A DNA stretch of 64,000 nt from Bradyrhizobium sp. SRL28. Lineage in GTDB: Bacteria; Pseudomonadota; Alphaproteobacteria; Rhizobiales; Xanthobacteraceae. Where the stretch lies: the NCBI RefSeq assembly GCF_018596315.1, contig NZ_JAHEAG010000019.1:1-64000 (forward strand). The letters are read 5' to 3'. Below are positions 1 through 7,760 of the stretch, piece after piece. The notes under the pieces are model-generated. The model ran no database searches. It saw only the letters and a program-made list of their open reading frames with translations, and was not told where the DNA came from. How positions within the stretch are numbered: position 1 is the first letter of the stretch; every line of letters begins with the position of its first letter. The translations under genes were made by a program, and so were the position numbers.

Positions 1-175
1 CGCAGAGCTCCGTCGCTCGCTGCAGTATCTGGCCGATGTTCCGGGTCTGCATCGCGATTCGGCCGAACTCGCCCAGCAAGGACTGTTGCCTCAACCGGTA
101 CGGAAGTTCCTGTCTCGTTGCCGCGGTCGACGCGACGGGAGACGTCACGGATTCCGTCCCCGCGGGGGTTGGCAT
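1..175 (-). CDS. Sensor histidine kinase, GAF-type, N-terminal fragment (cut by window edge)
   Basis: The minus strand reads from an ATG at 175 and stays open to the window edge, giving 58 residues. The part after residue 25 (RLRQQSLLGEFGRIAMQTRN, then an alpha-helical stretch ending in ATELC) resembles the start of the GAF-domain sensor kinases common in Bradyrhizobium, where this linker precedes the GAF domain. An AAAGGA Shine-Dalgarno lies 7 bases before the ATG. It is divergent from the receiver gene at 349, a plausible partner. The kinase core is outside the window, so the family call rests on the N-terminus only. Confidence 0.55.
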   Translation of the reverse strand, partial: MPTPAGTESVTSPVASTAATRQELPYRLRQQSLLGEFGRIAMQTRNIGQILQRATELC

Positions 176-348
176 GTATTCGTCCTTTCGAAATGCCGGC
201 GGCCGGCCCGCCCTCCACTTGTAGCATGATAAGTTGCCGACCGGACGAGCGCGCTTAAGTTTGTCTTGCGGGATGGGATCGCGCGGACCTCTCTCCTAGC
301 GTCCAGTGCCAGGCCCGGCGTTGCCGGAAGACTCCTCGATATGTTTTA

Positions 349-825
349 ATGACGGAACCTATTGTTCCGCCACCTCTTGTCCTGCCGGAGGACTGCAACG
401 AGGCAGCCAGGGGGAATACGGCGTTGAACGATGCGGTTAAGATTCTGGTCGTCGAGGACGACCAGCTCATTCAGGCTATGGTCGAAGAAGCCCTTTCAGA
501 CGGTGGCTTTGCGTCGGCCCTGACAGCGTCCGGGGAAGAAGCAATTACGCTTCTACAGGACGACAAATCCAAATCCAAATACCGGGCGGTCGTGACCGAC
601 ATCAACCTGCTGGGAAAGCTCGATGGATGGGAGGTCGGCCGCTTTGCCCGGGAGATCGATCCGACGATGCCCATCATCTACATGACCGGCACTCACGGGG
701 AGGAATGGGCGTCCAAGGGCGTCCCTAACAGCCTGCTGCTTGCAAAGCCTTTTGCCCCTGCTCAGATCGTGACTGCTATATCCCAGCTTCTTAACGCGAC
801 CCCGCCGGTCCCGCCCGCAGATTAG
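349..825 (+). CDS. Single-domain response regulator (receiver only)
   Basis: The protein has 158 residues. A receiver domain begins near residue 30 (KILVVEDDQ, the acidic pair) and has the phosphoacceptor Asp in VVTDINLLGKLDG, a Thr in YMTGT and the conserved Lys in LLAKPF. There is no output domain, so it probably acts as a phospho-shuttle or through protein contacts. The kinase fragment diverging at 175 is a natural partner. The ATG at 349 has no clear Shine-Dalgarno. A TTG at 424, preceded by GGGGGA, would remove 25 residues that lie outside the domain and is an alternative start. Confidence 0.85.
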   Translation: MTEPIVPPPLVLPEDCNEAARGNTALNDAVKILVVEDDQLIQAMVEEALSDGGFASALTASGEEAITLLQDDKSKSKYRAVVTDINLLGKLDGWEVGRFAREIDPTMPIIYMTGTHGEEWASKGVPNSLLLAKPFAPAQIVTAISQLLNATPPVPPAD

Positions 826-838
826 CGAGCCGGGCCTC

Positions 839-1051
839 ATGGCGAAAAAGCTGAAGATCCTGTCAAACCTCGCTGGGCTTCTTCGACCAGGCCATCGCGG
901 CCGAGCGGGCCGCATTGGGAAAGCGCTCGCAACCCGAGAACCCCGTTGGGAGAAGCAGAAGAACAAGCTGGACCTCGCCGTGCGCCGGGCCCGCAAAGAG
1001 TTCACAGCGAAGGGGAGCGCCGTCAAGGCGCCCCTGCCCGCGCGGCCGTAG
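839..1051 (+). pseudogene. Decayed TolA-like gene (internal deletion, two frameshifts)
   Basis: The ATG frame begins MAKKLKI. A one-base shift near 860 then reads QTSLGFFDQAIAA, and back in the first frame the tail reads RWEKQKNKLDLAVRRARKEF. From memory, rhizobial proteins annotated as 'cell envelope biogenesis protein TolA' start with MAKKLK followed by QTSLGF and end in a charged coiled coil with a similar RWEKQK segment. Here the start and the end are joined in about 210 bases with two frame changes, so it looks like a remnant with the centre deleted. The open frame itself would encode 70 basic residues and may be translated, but I see no reason to expect function. Confidence 0.5.
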
Positions 1052-1099
1052 CGCACCGGCCGGGCGATCCAAATCAGGGCAAAAAATTTTTGACCCCCC

Positions 1100-1128
1100 C
1101 TTGAAACCAAAAACGGGTTTTGTAATTT
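1100..1128 (+). promoter_or_regulatory. Candidate RpoH (sigma-32) heat-shock promoter of hsp20
   Basis: CTTGAAA at 1100-1106 matches the sigma-32 -35 element. After 14 bases comes an AT-rich stretch, TGTAATTT at 1121-1128, as a weak -10. It lies just upstream of the ROSE leader, as expected for small heat-shock genes in Bradyrhizobium. Confidence 0.4.
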
Positions 1129-1135
1129 CTAAGTC

Positions 1136-1243
1136 GCCACCGCAGGGTGGCTCTCGGGTGCCTGATGGGCCCAGGAAATCCAGACGGGCACCGGTCGTGT
1201 CCGGTGCCGCTATTAACCATTTTGCTCCTAGGAGGATCTGGCT
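1136..1243 (+). promoter_or_regulatory. ROSE-type RNA thermometer in the hsp20 leader
   Basis: The leader folds into successive hairpins. GCCACC 1136-1141 pairs with GGTGGC 1146-1151. GGGTGCC 1156-1162 can pair with GGGCACC 1186-1192. GGCACCGG 1187-1194 pairs with CCGGTGCC 1201-1208. A terminal hairpin pairs TTGCTCCT 1222-1229 with the Shine-Dalgarno AGGAGGA 1230-1236. The UUGCU anti-Shine-Dalgarno facing AGGAGGA just before the start codon is the signature of ROSE elements, which block translation at low temperature and melt on heat shock. The second and third stems overlap, so they may be alternatives. Confidence 0.88.
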
Positions 1244-1699
1244 ATGCGCACTTATGACTTCGCTCCCCTCTTCCGGTCGACCATCGGTTTCGATCGTCTA
1301 TTTGACCTCGCCGAGACCGCCCAGCGCGGTGCCGAGGAAAGCTATCCGCCCTATAACATCGAACGGCTGGCCGAAGACCGTTACCAGATCACGCTGGCGG
1401 TCGCGGGTTTCTCGCCGGATGAAATCTCGATCACTGCAGAGCAGAACGTCGTCACCATCGAAGGCAGCAAGACCGAGAAAGCCGAGCGCGAGTTCCTTTA
1501 CAGGGGTATCTCGACCCGGCACTTCAAACGGCAGTTCAATTTGGCCGACTACGTCCAGGTCAAGAACGCGTCCTTCGACAACGGTCTGCTGAAGATCGAA
1601 CTGGTCCGGGAGATTCCCGAGGCCATGAAGCCGCGGCGGATCACCATCAACGGCGCGGCGCCGGCCAACGTGCACCAGATCGAGTCAAAGGCGGCTTGA
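1244..1699 (+). CDS. hsp20: Small heat-shock protein Hsp20 (class A, IbpA-like)
   Basis: An ATP-independent holdase chaperone that binds unfolding proteins in the cytoplasm. The 151 residues are typical length. The alpha-crystallin domain covers about residues 38-130, starts at PPYNIERLAEDRYQI and ends with the consensus SFDNGLLKIELVREIPE. The C-terminal I-x-I oligomer motif appears as ITI in RRITIN. The very strong AGGAGGA 7 bases before ATG 1244 is sequestered in the ROSE hairpin. The next gene follows after a 27-base stem-loop and is probably co-transcribed. Confidence 0.96.
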   Translation: MRTYDFAPLFRSTIGFDRLFDLAETAQRGAEESYPPYNIERLAEDRYQITLAVAGFSPDEISITAEQNVVTIEGSKTEKAEREFLYRGISTRHFKRQFNLADYVQVKNASFDNGLLKIELVREIPEAMKPRRITINGAAPANVHQIESKAA

Positions 1700-1713
1700 G
1701 CAAACCACGGATC

Positions 1714-1740
1714 GCGGCGGCCCAGACTTCGGGCTGCCGC
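1714..1740 (+). other. Intercistronic stem-loop after hsp20
   Basis: GCGGCGGCCC at 1714-1723 pairs with GGGCTGCCGC at 1731-1740 with one mismatch and a 7-base loop. No U-run follows, so it is more likely an mRNA-stabilising or processing hairpin between hsp20 and the downstream gene than a terminator. Confidence 0.4.
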
Positions 1741-1768
1741 TCCAACTCGTCTTCGAATGGAGGAAACC

Positions 1769-2092
1769 ATGCGGCCGACGACCGCCATTGACGACAACGT
1801 CTTCGACTTCCAAGCGCTCCTTCACCCCGGTACCGTCTTCGAGCACCCCAAGGACGTGGTCATGCATCCGTCCCTGACGCTGGCCGAAAAGCGGGCAATC
1901 CTCGCCTCCTGGGCATCGGACGCTTCGGCGATCGCCTCTTGTCCTACGCTACGCGCTCCGCAAGGCCTGAAGATGCCGGTCAGCATCGACGCCATCCTCG
2001 AGGCCTTGTGCGAACTCGATGGCGGCCCACGGAACCCGCCCGGCGGAAAGCCGCAGCGCCGGTTTTCCACGGCGCGCGCGCAGGCCGCCTGA
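1769..2092 (+). CDS. Conserved hypothetical protein downstream of hsp20
   Basis: The start is placed at ATG 1769 (MRPTTAIDD) because GGAGGA sits 5 bases before it; an ATG at 1757 has no ribosome site. The protein has 107 residues. Its middle, HPKDVVMHPSLTLAEKRAIL followed by ASWASDASA, is the kind of short soluble helical segment found in small proteins near rhizobial heat-shock genes. The C-terminus is Pro/Arg-rich. No catalytic motif, membrane segment or signal peptide is seen. Position suggests co-expression with hsp20. Function unknown. Confidence 0.75.
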   Translation: MRPTTAIDDNVFDFQALLHPGTVFEHPKDVVMHPSLTLAEKRAILASWASDASAIASCPTLRAPQGLKMPVSIDAILEALCELDGGPRNPPGGKPQRRFSTARAQAA

Positions 2093-2148
2093 AGGTACAG
2101 GATCGAATTCGTCTACCCGGCAGGTGCACGCTGGCGACTGAACGGCAA

Positions 2149-3831
2149 TCAGAACCCATCCCTTCCAACCGGTAGGAGATGCGCTATCTCCTCGGCAAGT
2201 TGCGCTTGCGTGTAGGGTTTTGCGAGGCGTGCGACGTCTACCACTTCACTTCCTTCCAGCTCAGCGAACCCCGTCGCGAGCAAGATCGGAAGTCGAGGAT
2301 ATTGGCGGCGCACTTCTCGGGCCAGTTCGATTCCTGTCATCCCTGGCATCGCGTGGTCGGTTATCAAAAGATCAGCAGCCAGTCCACCTTCAAGAAGCCG
2401 CAACGCCTCTTTGGCGGAGTGCGCTTCAACCACCTGATGTCCGAGGTCTTCCAGTAGATCGACAGTACTGCCGGCGATCAGAAGATCGTCATCCACAAAG
2501 AGAATCTTCGCTGGTCCTGAGGCTTGAGTGACGATGTTTCGCGCCTGTCCGGAAGGGAGCGCCGTTTCACTGGCAACGGGAAGCCAAAGTCTGGCGGTTG
2601 TTCCGCTCGAGGGGGCGCTTTCGAGGCTCAGGGCACCGCCGGATTGTTGCGCGAGGCCGAACACCATGGACAAACCCAAACCCGTGCCTTTGCCCACTCC
2701 CTTCGTTGAGAAGAATGGTTCTACCGCCCTGGCCAGCGTTTCTGCGTCCATTCCTTCTCCAGTATCTCGCACCGAGAGCACCACATATCGGCCCGGCTGG
2801 ACACCCAGCTGATCGTCGACGTCGACAATTTGCTCGGACAGCCCGACCGTGAGGACGCCGCCCGTAATCATCGCGTCCCGGGCATTCACGGCGAGGTTGA
2901 GCAGAGCCATTTCGAGCTGGTTCGGGTCGACGTCGACGACCGGCATATTGCCTTCGGCGTGAAGCTCGATCCGAACCATCGGACCCACCGAACGATCTAT
3001 GAGGCCTATCATGTCTTCCACAAGGCTTCGGACATCGGTGGCTTGCGCCTTCAGTTCCTGCTTGCGCGCAAAGGCGAGTAGTCTTTGCGTCAAAGCGGCG
3101 CCACGGCGGGCGCCTTCCATAGCGCCATCCAGGAGCCTGTGAAGTCGCGCATCTTCACTTAGTTTTTTGGAAAGCAGGTCGAGATTGCCGATGACAGCCA
3201 TAAGCAAGTTATTGAAATCGTGGGCTACCCCACCGACAAGCTGGCCCAATGCCTCGATTTTCTGTGCCTGCAGCAACGCTGCCTGGGCTCGTTCGCGACC
3301 CGCAATTTCTTCTCGGAGTTGACTGTTCGCCCGCTCAAGGTCGGCCGTTCTCTCCGTCACCAATCGCTCCAGTTCTGCAGCGGCGCCGCGCTGGGCTTCA
3401 AGGTACGCACGAGTTTGATACTGTCGTCTTCGAGCGCGCTCCGCGGAAAGTATCGTGGCCTGAAGCGTGATGGCCTGCAACGGGCGCTCGAGAAAGCCCA
3501 CGTTACGCAGGCGAATGACCAACTCGCGCCTGAACGCGGCAAACTTGCCACCTTCGTTGTGGTTAGTCAGCACGACAAAGGGTTGATCGGACCACGGTGG
3601 CTGACGGCCCACCCATTCCTCCAAAACGCCGGCATTATTCCCGTAGAGCGCCTCCTCCGCTACAACCACGACTTCGACGACCCACTCGAGATACTCAATC
3701 AGTTCCTGAAGAGTGTTGCAGACCACCGGACGTAAGCCGGCCCTTTCGATCAACGTGGCGACGGTTGCGGCGTCACGTCCCACTGGCATCAGGACCAAAA
3801 CCACCCCTCTGGGCGTTTCAGCCCTGACCAT
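2149..3831 (-). CDS. Hybrid histidine kinase with N-terminal pseudo-receiver, partner of the KaiC-like ATPase
   Basis: The protein has 560 residues. Residues 8-125 look like a receiver fold without its active site: no acidic pair, VVVVAEEAL where the phospho-Asp should be, and ERP where K-P is usual. A coiled coil follows (about 130-185), then HisKA with H204 in GGVAHDFNNLL, a HATPase with N, G1 (RDTGEGM) and G2 (GKGTGLGLSMV) boxes, and a C-terminal receiver with Asp492 in ITDHAMPGMTG and a conserved Lys in LAKPYT. It is soluble. The start lies inside the end of the KaiC-like gene (14-base overlap), so the two are translationally coupled and probably work together. Confidence 0.92.
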   Translation of the reverse strand: MVRAETPRGVVLVLMPVGRDAATVATLIERAGLRPVVCNTLQELIEYLEWVVEVVVVAEEALYGNNAGVLEEWVGRQPPWSDQPFVVLTNHNEGGKFAAFRRELVIRLRNVGFLERPLQAITLQATILSAERARRRQYQTRAYLEAQRGAAAELERLVTERTADLERANSQLREEIAGRERAQAALLQAQKIEALGQLVGGVAHDFNNLLMAVIGNLDLLSKKLSEDARLHRLLDGAMEGARRGAALTQRLLAFARKQELKAQATDVRSLVEDMIGLIDRSVGPMVRIELHAEGNMPVVDVDPNQLEMALLNLAVNARDAMITGGVLTVGLSEQIVDVDDQLGVQPGRYVVLSVRDTGEGMDAETLARAVEPFFSTKGVGKGTGLGLSMVFGLAQQSGGALSLESAPSSGTTARLWLPVASETALPSGQARNIVTQASGPAKILFVDDDLLIAGSTVDLLEDLGHQVVEAHSAKEALRLLEGGLAADLLITDHAMPGMTGIELAREVRRQYPRLPILLATGFAELEGSEVVDVARLAKPYTQAQLAEEIAHLLPVGRDGF

Positions 3832-5338
3832 TGGTGTCCCGAGACATCAGAGGCGCCTCTTCTCCTTTGTACACCGGCGTTCCGCCGAAAATTCCGCTAA
3901 AACCCTTGAGCGGGGGGCCGACGGTGATGCCTTGATGGCTTAGCTTGAATTCACGGATCGTATGTTCGTGATTGCCGCTTCGTTTCTTCACGACGGACAG
4001 TGCGCGCCTCACGCTGCCGTCGAACTCGAAATACCGCAGCATCAGCACACCATCGGCGAGATAACTAATATCAAGCGGCGTATCCATCGGCCCAACGAGA
4101 CCATGCTGCGCAAGTACCAGGATGGTTAAGACGCCACGCTGACTGAGATAGCTCAGTAGCTCGTGCATCTGAAGAATCAAAAACCGTTCGTCCGGCATAG
4201 CATTGAGATAGCCGTTGAGGCTGTCGATAATCACGACCTGGGCAGTATCCTTTTCAACACTGCCTCGCACGGTGTCGGCGAACTCACCCGGGGCCATTTC
4301 AGCAGGATCGATTTGCTGAATGTTGATCAACCCATTTGCCAAACCCTGTTCGAGCGGGAGTCCCAGCGTCTCGGCGCGCGCCCTCATGGTCCCACGCCCC
4401 TCATCGAAGGCAAAAATCACGGAGCGTTCGTTCCGAGACGCGGCCGCAATCGCGTAGGTAAGTGCTAGGGATGATTTTCCGACGCCCGCCGCGCCGATCA
4501 GGAGTGCATTTGTTCCGCGCTCAAAGCCACCGCCTAGCAGCGCGTCCAGCTCAGGATTTCCGCTTAGGACGAGGTCGGTGTCGAAATCTTTATGATGCTC
4601 GGCTGCAACGAGTCGGGGGTAAACGTTGAGACCCCCATGCCTGATAGTAAAGTCGTGAAATCCGCCCTTGAAATCGATGCCACGCATCTTCACGACACGA
4701 AGGCGTCGCCGCTGCGCACCGTAGTCAATCGCCAGCTGCTCAAGCAGAACGACGCCATGAGCGATCGAGTGCAGTTGCAGATCGTTCTGCTGTGATGAAA
4801 GGTCGTCGAGCAAAACCACGGTAGACTTGCGACCTGAAAAGAAGTGTTTCAGCGCGAGAATCTGACGACGGTATCTAAGCGGACTTTGTGCCAGCAGCCG
4901 AAGCTCCGACAGGCTGTCGAGCACAATGCGGGCCGGGGCCAACGCCTCAACCCGATCGAAGATCATTTGCGTGGTTTCGTTGAGCTCCATATCTGCAGGA
5001 TGCAGCACCGTGAGTTCTTGGCTTGGATCCAGAGTGGTCTCAGGCGGGATTAGTTCAAAGATCGTGATGCCGTTGAGTGACCACCCATGACGCTTCGCGA
5101 CCAGACGCAGTTCTCGCTCGGTCTCCGATAGCGTGACGTAAAGTGTCGGTTCGCCGGCGCGAACTCCTTCAAGCAGAAATTCCAAAGCCAGGGTCGTCTT
5201 GCCCGAACCGGGTTGCCCTTCGAATAGATACATCCTCTCGGGATCGATGCCGCCCCCGAGTATGTCGTCTAAACCGGCATTTCCAGTGGAAATCCTCGGA
5301 AGCTCATCCTCGTCGAGCAACTGCTTATCATCATCCAT
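3818..5338 (-). CDS. KaiC-like tandem RecA-fold ATPase
   Basis: The protein has 506 residues and two KaiC domains, the length of clock KaiC. CI has Walker A GQPGSGKTT (41-49) and Walker B RIVLDSLSE (137-145). CII has GAAGVGKSS (282-290) and VVIIDSLNG (368-376). The catalytic Glu pair of KaiC appears as S71/E72 in CI and D312/E313 in CII. Alignment by eye around TPLDISYLADG puts T420 at clock Thr426, S425 at Ser431 and Y426 at Thr432. The short tail LKGFSGIFGGTPVY differs from the cyanobacterial A-loop. No kaiB or kaiA is in the window. It probably gates the overlapping histidine kinase; a clock role is not shown. Confidence 0.93.
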   Translation of the reverse strand: MDDDKQLLDEDELPRISTGNAGLDDILGGGIDPERMYLFEGQPGSGKTTLALEFLLEGVRAGEPTLYVTLSETERELRLVAKRHGWSLNGITIFELIPPETTLDPSQELTVLHPADMELNETTQMIFDRVEALAPARIVLDSLSELRLLAQSPLRYRRQILALKHFFSGRKSTVVLLDDLSSQQNDLQLHSIAHGVVLLEQLAIDYGAQRRRLRVVKMRGIDFKGGFHDFTIRHGGLNVYPRLVAAEHHKDFDTDLVLSGNPELDALLGGGFERGTNALLIGAAGVGKSSLALTYAIAAASRNERSVIFAFDEGRGTMRARAETLGLPLEQGLANGLINIQQIDPAEMAPGEFADTVRGSVEKDTAQVVIIDSLNGYLNAMPDERFLILQMHELLSYLSQRGVLTILVLAQHGLVGPMDTPLDISYLADGVLMLRYFEFDGSVRRALSVVKKRSGNHEHTIREFKLSHQGITVGPPLKGFSGIFGGTPVYKGEEAPLMSRDTNGQG

Positions 5339-5387
5339 GTCAAATCCCCGTTCCGCCGCAGGCGAACCCTCAACATCGATGTAGGGA

Positions 5388-5413
5388 AACTTTTACCCCC
5401 GGGGCTCGGTTCC
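5388..5413 (-). promoter_or_regulatory. EcfG-like promoter for the KaiC-kinase operon
   Basis: On the minus strand GGAAC (5413-5409) is followed after 17 bases by AGTT (5391-5388), one mismatch from the GGAAC-N16/17-CGTT consensus of the alphaproteobacterial general stress sigma factor EcfG. The KaiC-like start codon is 50 bases downstream. Confidence 0.38.
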
Positions 5414-5559
5414 CGGCGTGAGCCTGCTCGAACGAGTTTGACGGGGCGGGAAGCCCCTTGAGGGCCTGACATGCCCGCGTTCTTTCGATGAGCATTCCAT
5501 CCACTGCAGGCAAACAACGGCGCATTCATCTCAATCTGAGATGCGGGATGTTGAAATAT

Positions 5560-5585
5560 GGAACCAAGGCGCGTTTTGCTACGTT
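5560..5585 (+). promoter_or_regulatory. EcfG consensus promoter for the PAS-PAS hybrid kinase
   Basis: GGAAC at 5560-5564, a 17-base spacer and CGTT at 5582-5585 match the EcfG consensus exactly. It overlaps an ATG at 5558, so a transcript from here could not use that ATG and would favour the TTG at 5612. Confidence 0.6.
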
Positions 5586-5611
5586 GGGTCTGTTTGGGAG
5601 CGCTCGACCCG

Positions 5612-7585
5612 TTGGATAAACCACAATCAAAGCTCGACGGGGTCGCCGATGCACGGCGGCTTCAACTGCTGATAGATGCCATCGTGGATTACGCAATCTA
5701 CATGATCGATGTAGATGGCACTGTGCGTAGCTGGAATTCCGGTGCCGCGCGACTGAAGGGCTATTCGGCCGACGAGATTATCGGCAAGTCATTCTCATCG
5801 TTTTACTCGCCCGGGGATCGGGCGAAAAAGCTTCCTCAAACCGCGTTGAGGATTGCAGCCGAAACCGGCCGTTTCAGCTCTGAGGGTTGGCGCGTCCGCA
5901 AAGACGGGAGCCGCTTTTGGGCGTTAGTTGTCATCGATGCGATTCGCGACGAGCAAGGTCAGGTGATCGGCTTTGCAAAGGTCACACGTGACATCACAGA
6001 ACGTCAGCAGGCCCACAACGAACTTTTGGAGAGCGAGCGACGATACCGTCGATTGATCGAGGCTGTCGTCGATTATGCGATTTTTCAGCTCGACCCTGCC
6101 GGCAATGTAACTACTTGGAATCCGGGTGCACAGCGCATCAAAGGCTACGATCCGGGCGAAATTATCGGTCGGCACTTCAGCCAGTTTTACACGCCTGAAG
6201 ATATTCAACTTGGTGTGCCTAAAATCGCACTTGCTGAGGCGGCCGAACAAGGACGCTTCGAGGCTGAAGGCTGGAGAATGCGAAAGGACGGCAGTCGCTT
6301 TTGGGCGTCAGTTGTCATCGATCGCATCACAGATGAGGCTGGCGAACTCGTCGGCTTTGCAAAAGTAACTCGCGACGTAACGGAGCGAAGGCAGGCACAG
6401 GAAGAACTTCAGCGCGTTCAACTGCAGTTAGCTGCATCTCAGAAGCTCGAAGCGGTTGGTCAGCTCAGCGGCGGGATTGCGCACGATTTCAATAATCTCC
6501 TGATGATCGTGCTCGGCAACCTTGAGACCGCAGAGCGGAACAGCCGCGGCTTGGCTGACAGCATGAATCTTCAGCGGGCGCTGGCCAATGCCAAGCGGGG
6601 CGCACAACGGGCAGCAGCGCTGACTAGCCGCCTGCTCGCGTTCTCCCGTCGGCAAGCGCTGAATCCGCAGCCTATCAATCTGAATAATTTCCTGAATGGT
6701 TTGCAAGAGTTTCTGCAACGTACCCTCGGCGAACGCATCGAAGTTCAGACCGTCGGAAGTGCGGGTCTCTGGTCGATCGAGGCCGACACCAACCACCTCG
6801 AATCCGCCATTATAAATCTCGGCATCAACGCACGCGATGCAATGCCCGATGGTGGGAAACTGACCGTCGAAGCGGTGAACGTATTAGCTGACGAGGACTA
6901 TTGCCGCGTAAATCCCGAGCTTTCTCCAGGTCAGTATGTAATCGTTTGCGTGACGGACACGGGTACCGGAATGAGCGCGGACGTCCTTAATCATGCTTTC
7001 GAACCCTTTTTTACGACGAAGGATCCCGGGCAAGGCACGGGCCTCGGTCTAAGCCAAGTCTACGGTTTCGTAAAGCAGTCTGGCGGGCATGTGAAGATCT
7101 ACAGCGAAGTCGGCCAAGGTACCAGCATCAGAATGTATTTCCCCCGGTACCATGGGGATGCTCGACCGGCCGATAGTGATGCAGAGGAGATTCGCCCGGA
7201 AGGCGAGAAACTTGAGACGATACTCGTCGTCGAAGATGATGCGGACCTGCGTGCATATGTTTCCGAACTGCTGCGAGACTTGAACTATCGGGTCGTTGTG
7301 GCTTCCAGCGCCCAAGCTGCCTTGACCATTCTCCTGCAGGAAGAGCCAAAGGTCGATCTCTTATTGACGGACGTCGTTATGCCTGGAATCAACGGACGGG
7401 AGCTTGGTCGGCGCGCACAACAGATCCGCCCCGGCATCAAGATCCTGTATATGACAGGTTACTCGCGAAATGCCGTGGTCCACCAAGGACGCCTGGACGA
7501 GGGAGTCGAGTTATTAGAGAAGCCTGTCTCTCAGGCAAAACTCGCCTTGCGCGTGCGCGAAATGTTGGACTGGTTCAGACCATAG
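5612..7585 (+). CDS. Soluble PAS-PAS hybrid histidine kinase
   Basis: The frame is open from ATG 5558, but an EcfG promoter covers that ATG, so I place the start at TTG 5612 (then DKPQSKLDG; GGGAG lies 11 bases before). From there the protein has 657 residues. PAS1 is about 18-130 and PAS2 about 142-262. They are near copies, both with RKDGSRFWA and GFAKVTRD followed by TER. HisKA follows with His291 in GGIAHDFNNLL, then HATPase (VTDTGTGM, GQGTGLGLSQV) and a receiver with Asp in LLTDVVMPGINGREL. There are no membrane segments, so the signal is internal. If ATG 5558 is used, 18 residues are added. Confidence 0.9.
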   Translation: MDKPQSKLDGVADARRLQLLIDAIVDYAIYMIDVDGTVRSWNSGAARLKGYSADEIIGKSFSSFYSPGDRAKKLPQTALRIAAETGRFSSEGWRVRKDGSRFWALVVIDAIRDEQGQVIGFAKVTRDITERQQAHNELLESERRYRRLIEAVVDYAIFQLDPAGNVTTWNPGAQRIKGYDPGEIIGRHFSQFYTPEDIQLGVPKIALAEAAEQGRFEAEGWRMRKDGSRFWASVVIDRITDEAGELVGFAKVTRDVTERRQAQEELQRVQLQLAASQKLEAVGQLSGGIAHDFNNLLMIVLGNLETAERNSRGLADSMNLQRALANAKRGAQRAAALTSRLLAFSRRQALNPQPINLNNFLNGLQEFLQRTLGERIEVQTVGSAGLWSIEADTNHLESAIINLGINARDAMPDGGKLTVEAVNVLADEDYCRVNPELSPGQYVIVCVTDTGTGMSADVLNHAFEPFFTTKDPGQGTGLGLSQVYGFVKQSGGHVKIYSEVGQGTSIRMYFPRYHGDARPADSDAEEIRPEGEKLETILVVEDDADLRAYVSELLRDLNYRVVVASSAQAALTILLQEEPKVDLLLTDVVMPGINGRELGRRAQQIRPGIKILYMTGYSRNAVVHQGRLDEGVELLEKPVSQAKLALRVREMLDWFRP

Positions 7586-7760
7586 TCATGAATCGAGCCC
7601 GACACGCAGCGGGCACGACACATTCCCGGCCCGTTTCGTTTGTTGACCTTAGTTTTACCGTACATGATTGGAACGCCGAGGATCATTCTCGGTGCGATGG
7701 CCTCGCGCAGACGTGTCTTTCCTTCCGACACGGCCCAACTGCGAGTGAGGAACTCCGTCA

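Noticed and set aside
36..224. 62-codon plus-strand frame at the window start
   Set aside because: Opposite to the kinase N-terminus on the minus strand, which has better motif and ribosome-site support.
1078..1092. AAAAAATTTTT tract as a terminator
   Set aside because: No GC-rich stem directly before the T-run; more likely part of the AT-rich heat-shock promoter region.
915..1592. 225-codon plus-strand frame over the hsp20 leader and gene
   Set aside because: Arg/Ser/Pro-rich translation out of frame with hsp20, crosses the ROSE element, no ribosome site.
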